Positions 58,303 through 64,000 of a DNA stretch of 64,000 nucleotides are shown piece by piece. A program made the translations under genes and the position numbers. The first letter of the stretch is position 1. The number at the start of each line of letters is the position of its first letter. The notes beneath the pieces are model-generated. The model was not told the DNA's origin. It searched no databases and was given only the letters and a program-made list of their open reading frames with translations. Source of the stretch: Limnanthes douglasii subsp. nivea (lineage: Eukaryota; Streptophyta; Magnoliopsida; Brassicales; Limnanthaceae); NCBI GenBank assembly GCA_036936605.1, contig JAUPFV010000005.1, forward strand, positions 62,454,742 to 62,518,741, read 5' to 3'.

Positions 58303-58780
58303 ATTATATCACCCCATTATGTAATGATTAATGCGCTCCTTTTCCTTTATGATGGCGCGTAAGGGTTTTTTAATAAGGCATTAATGAAATTTTATTGCTT
58401 TCACCAATTGAATGTTTGTGTTATACATGTTCTTTTCAACTCTGCAATAGGGTCACCGACTATGCTATGGGCTACGCAATCGGGGCCATACGGTGCTATA
58501 ATTAGACAAAATCTAAAATCCAATGACAACTAGGTTAATTGGTCAGGCCTTCTCTGGCTATGTCACGGGCCATATTGTGCGTAATACCACATTACGGTAT
58601 TATTTACGTGAATCACTCCAAACCCACTGGGGTTACACAATTGGCCGACCCAGTAGCTCCGCGAATAAGACTAAGACTAAAGAAAACTCAGCTTAGTCAC
58701 GCAATGAGCCTCACTGTGCTCGATCTTGCAAAGACAATTTGAATAAAACAATCATAAAACAATGGGAACACATTAAAAAT
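58303..58780 (+). other. Gypsy-3 3' non-coding region
   Basis: Homologous to the Gypsy-2 region at 47860-48250. It opens with GATGGCGCGTAAGGGTTTTTTAAT-type sequence after integrase and ends in GAGCCTCACTGTGCT, where the antisense ORF of Gypsy-3 stops. Confidence 0.65.
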
Positions 58781-60441
58781 AATACCTTCATCGGCAACTC
58801 AAGTTGCCTTTGTAAAATTTCGCTCATAGGCATCGTATCATAAAATAATAAGTCTCCACCATGGTGGAGTTGATCAATCATCATATGGAAGGCCCTCGAC
58901 ATTACCAACATCAACGAAGGGAAACCCTCTGGCACTTGAACTTCTTCCCCAATTTTACTACCTTGACCTTACGAAGGTAGATTCTCTGGCACCACCACAT
59001 TTACAAGTGTTGAGCCCGACCACGAACCATGAACAAATTTTTTCGTCTGATACGTCACTACAAGAGGGATATATTTCTTCTTTCTCCCTCCCCCCCTCCT
59101 GCATTTTCAGCAGGTCCCTTTAGATGGAACACCTTCTCACCATCCTCATTCACAAAAACTTCAGCATCGCTACTCATTGATTTAGCTTCCTCCATGGACC
59201 GGGGTGCGTTACTCTCATCATCACCCAACTTTCCATCGATTTTTACTTCATCTACCAACACCATCTTCCGTTAAGAAAATTATACATCATTAATCACGAA
59301 TTTACTCTTCTTTGTCAGTGGACAATCATCCACGTCATTCTCTTTCTCACGAGGGCGAGTAGTGCTCTCTTCACCCTCTGTCTCCTCCGCGACGTCGGAA
59401 ATGCCTCTTTAGGACCTTGACCATCCACCTATTCACCTTTGCCAGCATCTTCCAGCATAAAAGATGATTCACTTGTCTCTCGAGCTCTTCGCCCTTGTGG
59501 TACCAACAGCCCCAGACCATTATAGTTCTTCTCCCCATATCTTTTCTCTGTAAGGGTGCGCAACCTCTCTAATGTCACTGCCTCTCCGCCTCCACTCATG
59601 ATTACTAATCCGTCCTTCGAAATCTGTAACTCTAGAATCCTCCAGAGCCCGGACTTTAAATAGTTCGCTGCACAAAACACTTGTGTTGGCTCCACTCCCC
59701 AAGCAGTGTTCACAGCTACGGCCAGTTTTGCCAAAACATTTACCGAGCCTTTGGGTCGACCCTCCTTGCACCACTATTGTTATTTCCCTTCACCTGTCAA
59801 CAACCAGCAAGATGATTAAAACTCACATTCCTTTTAAAACTAAAATTTACACGACTACAACCCCCCCCCCCCCCCCCCTCTCTTACATTTTGCCCTCCAT
59901 CGCCTTTCGAATTGCAAGTTCTTCTTAGAATTTGCATGCTCTCAATTTTTAGAAATATAAATGAACCTATATTTCCAGTTTTGTTTGATGTGGGCAGATC
60001 TACAATATGTTTTTCCCCAGTCAATTGCAGATAAAATAATGGTGACCGAGCTAGCTCCGACACTTCTACTGCTGCTAATAGATCAGCAGACAGATAGGTA
60101 TCCTAAAAAATTGAGAACTCATCACTATGTTTAATAACATTCTCCACCCGTTCGTTGTTAGCTGAGTCGGACATATCCCGATGGAACTCAAAAAAATCCC
60201 TCATCAACAGGATCAAGGGAAGGCGTAAACCTCATTCAAAGATAGTTGTGTATATGCATGTCTCGCCTTCTTGAGTGGTATAAGGCTGATCTCCCATAAC
60301 GGGTGCCCTAATCGTAACATCATCAGGTACACCATACCTAGCCTTAGATTCCTGTACATAACCCTTTAAAATTTGGGCACTCTGATATTCAGATTCTATA
60401 ATTTCCCCCGCTTTTTTCCTCTCATCTTTTTTGGGAGCCAT
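58780..60441 (-). pseudogene. Gypsy-3 antisense ORF, PF04195-like
   Basis: Same place and orientation as the antisense ORF of Gypsy-1. The start at 60441 (MAPKKDERKKAGEII) is basic. Near 60245-60215 one reads TTIFE*GLRLPL, the same block as FTELFNWGLRLPL in Gypsy-1, with the Trp codon now a stop. LFYLQLTGEKHIVDLPTSNK and SFIFLKIE (about 60000-59950) match the end of the domain. The C-terminal half (59774-58780) has an EPTQVFCAANYLKS segment, a charged linker, and FHMMIDQLHHGGDLLFYDT. Several stops and at least one shift are present; an 18-C run at 59861-59878 breaks the middle. Confidence 0.65.
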
Positions 60442-61546
60442 GATTCAACCGACTGTAATTACCAACAACGGCTATCAGAATTTGGCATTGTCCTACTCTA
60501 CGAGGGATCAATCTCAATCATAAGGTAGCCCTTCCATAACATAATATCAAACGACCAGTCTCCTACACTATAGAGGGACATATTGTCCGACAACTAAAAT
60601 TACTACATTATCCTAGTAAACTCATGACATAATGTAGAGTATTGAAAAAGTAAAAACGTACCTGTAAACAAGTTCTCATGTTCCTCATCGCCAACAAAGA
60701 AGATACATCTGCAACGCCTATAAAGTATAAACGTTGATGTCCAAGAGGAACCCTTCATTTTTCTTCTTTAAAGTAGTAATTAGACACCAAAGGTTTTATC
60801 TCAAGCAAAATCCAAAATAAATACAAAATGCTAAGAAGAATCATCTCCTACTTTCTTTTCTTCTTTAATAAATTTGGACTCTTAAACTCGACCACCACGA
60901 GACTTTAATCATTTTTGGCGAGACTAAACGACTATATTGCTTTTCCAAGATCTATTTGTCAGTATATAAAATCTACTTTCTTTCAAAGGATACCAACACG
61001 CGCTATCACATCACAATATTGGCACATCATCATTGATGAATTCAACTATTTCTTAGTAATAAATCCAGATGTGAAAATATTAATATTGGAGTGTCAATCT
61101 AAGAAATGTTTGTATCGAATGCTTTTAGAGAGAGAATCAATATTTAATAGAGAGTGAAAGAGACAAAAAGAATAAATGTAGTAATTGACTAATCATTGAA
61201 CCTTTCCCCCAAAAAGGGAATGTACTTTATATAGTACATGAGGTGAATAATAAAATTACATAATTACCACTGTTAAAGTGGATTTCTCACCCCACTCATT
61301 TACTGTTCATAAACAAGTTCACTAGTTATTACATTTGACCGCCTTAGTCCTTATATTTGCTTCAGATTAGTTCTTAGCAACCAATTTCACCTATTTGACC
61401 ATTGTATTTGCTAGACCAATGCTTATTTATCATCATGTTTTCCTTTCTTTATCAATCATAACGTTTTCTCCACATCCATCAACAAATTCAAGATTTTATT
61501 CCATCCAATAATTGCTAAGAAATTACTCCATGAAGTAGGGGATCCC
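60442..61546 (-). other. Region upstream of the Gypsy-3 antisense ORF
   Basis: Non-coding. On the minus strand a TATA-like ACTATATAAAGTAC lies near 61230, followed downstream by a CT-rich leader (CTCTTTCACTCTCTATT, ATTCTCTCTCTAAAAG near 61120-61160). This looks like a promoter and could serve the antisense ORF, or be a solo LTR inserted there. A polypurine-like AAGTAGGGGA at 61533-61542 precedes the 3' LTR. Confidence 0.4.
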
Positions 61547-62241
61547 TGATAAGGTTGTAAATATCCATAAGCCCAACAATAGATGTGGAGAAAAGATCAT
61601 ATATAGACTTACCGAGCATGAGCGAACCGAGTGATCTGACTAGAGTCTGAGGTCGAGCAACCAGGCCTAGATAAGATATAAAAGAAGCGGATGAGAGATA
61701 CGAGCTACACTAAAGCACGCTCGGGCCAGAATATAGATACATAGCAGAGGTAAGACAAGCATACATGAATCAAACCAATAAGAATCTGATCAAGACCGAA
61801 TATAACCCCCACATGAAGAGCAAGCACGCTCAAGTAAAACAGAAGACCGATCACGCAGAGATGAAGTAGAAGACCGAGTGTACAAGAGGCCGAGCTTAAC
61901 TCCTATAAAAGGATAAAGTGTATATAAGTGGTGCAGAGGACTGAGCGCGTATTGGTGAAGCAAAGACAACAAGAAACGACCGTCCTTATTAACAATCAAG
62001 TGTATTGATTCAGTCAACCCACGAAGACCATATCTCCATAATAATAGGCGAGAATTTAGGACCACTAAAGATATTATTGTCAACGTGCGAAATCAATAAA
62101 TTCACGTAATAAATAATGTTGTAATTGACCCAAGCTATATAAAAAGGATCTAGGATGATGTAATAGATCATATTTTTTCATCCTAAATCAATAAAAGTTT
62201 TACTACTTTGGCATATAAGTGTTAGGGTTTTTCCGTTAACA
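61547..62241 (+). repeat. Gypsy-3 3' LTR
   Basis: About 695 bp from TGATAAGG to CCGTTAACA. Its end matches the Gypsy-2 LTR end. A TATATAAAAAGG box lies near 62137. The start is chosen as the first TG after the polypurine tract and is less certain than the end. Confidence 0.72.
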
Positions 62242-62559
62242 TTAGGTATTATTTTACCAACATTAGAGAACTTTGTTGGGGTTGGTTTAACGATAATTGA
62301 CGGTTTTGCTTAAATGTTATTTTCCGCAATCAAATTTACTTTATTGTTATATACAACTCGTGTTTGTTTTGTTATTGAGGAATTTACCCCAGAATTAGTA
62401 TGGGCATGCCCAATGATCCTTCTAATGATGCTACCTATGTACCCATCTTTGGAGTTTCTATACTATCCGCATGGATTTTAACCACTATTCTTCAGCGTTT
62501 CCGTGCATAAAAGAAATACTTTTGGTAGAATAATCAAGACAAGTTTTATTGGCATTGTC
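62242..62559. other. Spacer between Gypsy-3 and MULE-1
   Basis: AT-rich; no gene or repeat recognised. TTAGG at 62242-62246 would be the right half of the Gypsy-3 target duplication, but its partner is lost. Confidence 0.3.
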
Positions 62560-64000
62560 GTGCCACAACTACAGACCCGGCCGAGACTACGACCGTGGTT
62601 TTTCACCTTTTGTAAGGGCTTATAATAAAGAAAAGTAGAAGGATCTAAAATTTGTATAAATATTTTAAGCCAGTAAATTTGTTCATAAACATCACACTCT
62701 CCTAGTTTTGCATTTAAATATCGAAAGTTAACTTTGACATATTTTCCCCTGATTAGTTTGAATTGAGAGACCATCTTTAGTCTTCTCGAATGCTAATCTA
62801 TAAATTGGGTAATAACATACCCATCCACCCTTTGGATGAACTCTAGTTCATGGGTATATGGCCACATGTGTGTTATACGATGAATACAATCACATGTAAA
62901 TATTTATCTCCGGTCTTCTCGGTATTTTCAAGATAATTATCATATATTACCATCAAAATGATCGGTGATACCTACCCCTATAGTAATTCGCAAGTCTTAA
63001 AGTCTTGGAATTTATGAATAAAATGACACTTCGTCAAATCCATAGGCACGTTTATGATTGAATGTTGCATCACAAGCAAACCATGAACCTTCTCTCAAAA
63101 TCCTTTGAAATTCAATTGGCTTGACCCAATATATATCTTCAAAGTAGTGTGCAATATTTCTACCATATTTAACACATGATTGTCAAAATGCGTGATATTA
63201 TTAGTGTATGTATGAACAAACCTCTTTTTATATAGTGTAATCCATGATTCTGTAACATCCCTAGCATTTTTTCCAATCTCTTGTTCATTCGGTCAATAAT
63301 GGTCGATACAACAACGCTATTCCAAACGACAAAAAATGTGTTAAACTCATTATCATCTTTAAATTATTTTTTTTGTTTTCCCGTTTACATTCTTGTTGAT
63401 ATGTTATTTGCATAAAATATGACTCACGTTTGAAAATAGTTTGTATCGATATTTATCAAAACAAGTTCACGATATATGATTATAACACAAGGAAACTCAC
63501 AATAATTATCTTCCATAAACGTTTTTAAACATCCCAAAACCCATTCATAGATGCCTTGCTCCTTTATTGCCGTGAATGTTAATTTAATGCAAACACATTT
63601 GTTAGTCTGTGTAACCCCCAACTATTTCGAACAACGGCATCTCGTATCTAATAAATTTGTAAGTGTTATCCATAATTAACAATCAGGGAAATGTGTTTAT
63701 TAAATTGATTCTAACTTAGTGTATAATTAACAAATCGGTTATGACAATGGATTATTAATTCGTCGTCCGATGCAAAAATATTTATTTGTGCATTTGGAAT
63801 TTTACTTACAGGTATTATATTGCGACCGACCACCCTATTTAACCAACTTTGTTCTTTAATGGTGATTATATACATGACAGATGTTAGACGTATTCTTCGG
63901 ATATGCGTTATTTAAGACACCAAATATTTGACACAGATTTGTTCCATTTACCGTCAAATATCTTTTTCCTTTAGTTTAAATTTGACCATTGCAAATTTTC
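62560..64000 (-). pseudogene. Mutator-like (MULE) transposase relic, MULE-1 (partial)
   Basis: Runs off the right edge of the window. On the minus strand: INLINTFP, LIMDNTYKFIRYEMPLFEIVGVT (63690-63610; first catalytic Asp present), QGIYEWVLGCLKTFMED, CVIIIYRELVLINI (usual TDRELALMN, so the second Asp is Tyr), SHILCK*HINKNV, FFVVWNSVVVSTI, then after a shift near 63200 THFDNHVLNMVE and LKIYIGSSQLNF (usual HFGNTTTNRVE..LKRYLGSSQ). A degenerate SWIM-zinc-finger-like stretch is near 63060. PLQKVKNHGRS near 62610 may be the basic C-terminus. Loss of one catalytic residue plus stops show it is inactive. FAR1-type host genes share this fold, but the decay argues for a transposon relic. Confidence 0.75.

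Larger units (their letters stand above)
52866..62241 (+). mobile_element. Gypsy-3: 5'-truncated Tat-type gypsy element
   Basis: Plus-strand element lacking its 5' LTR, PBS and roughly the first 38 Gag codons. It then has gag, protease, RT, two RNase H domains, integrase, 3' non-coding region, an antisense ORF and a 3' LTR. Its left end abuts the outer end of the Gypsy-2 LTR. Pol is mostly in one frame with scattered stops. Confidence 0.87.

Noticed and set aside
60442..61546. A defined solo LTR with target duplication
   Set aside because: Candidate ends (for example at 61484) lacked a canonical TG..CA pair, so only a promoter-like region is claimed.

Overview
This window is repeat-rich, AT-rich plant nuclear DNA, most likely intergenic heterochromatin of a flowering plant. 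I infer a eudicot but cannot name the species. No host protein gene, rRNA or conventional tRNA gene is supported. Nearly everything recognisable is transposable-element derived: Ty3/gypsy elements of the Tat/Retand type (dual RNase H, antisense 3' ORF), Ty1/copia relics, an L1-type LINE, tRNA-derived SINEs, a TRIM, a CACTA remnant and two Mutator-like (MULE) relics. Between them lie several layers of decayed tandem repeats.

Layout. 1-4.3 kb: remnant of a CACTA (En/Spm) element with a DUF4216-like reading frame (313-939), then 120-bp and 113-bp tandem repeats and a hairpin. 4.9-8.4 kb: diverged tandem arrays with units of about 58, 240 and 580 bp, plus microsatellites. 8.4-11.7 kb: AT-rich sequence without genes. 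11752-12594: a compact TRIM with two LTRs and an initiator-Met primer-binding site. 13476-23744: Gypsy-1, a complete-length Tat/Retand-like element with LTRs, a perfect 5-bp target duplication (ATAAG), a broken gag-pol and a long antisense ORF behind integrase. 25110-25593: two SINE copies in tandem between three copies of one target site; a third SINE lies at 31666-31890. 26806-27350: decayed MULE transposase. 28840-31009: 3' half of a copia element (Copia-1) with its 3' LTR. 33112-36440: a second copia relic (Copia-2) on the minus strand, interrupted by an LTR-like insert. 39.3-39.95 kb: a 26-bp minisatellite inside a larger duplication. 40540-46117: a near full-length LINE on the minus strand with an intact ORF1 and a broken ORF2. 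47860-52864: Gypsy-2 (minus), which has lost the reverse transcriptase core and integrase. 52866-62241: Gypsy-3 (plus), a related element lacking its 5' end, joined head-to-head to Gypsy-2. 62560-64000: a second MULE transposase relic running off the right edge.

How the parts work together. In each gypsy element the sense frame supplies Gag, protease, reverse transcriptase, RNase H, a second archaeal-type RNase H and integrase. A separate antisense gene lies between integrase and the 3' LTR in Gypsy-1 and Gypsy-3. All copies here carry stops or frameshifts, so none looks autonomous. The features of most interest are the antisense ORF conserved across two gypsy families, the triple-target-site SINE array, the head-to-head gypsy junction, and the hidden tandem arrays. 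All similarity statements are from reading the translations by eye; no database search was possible.
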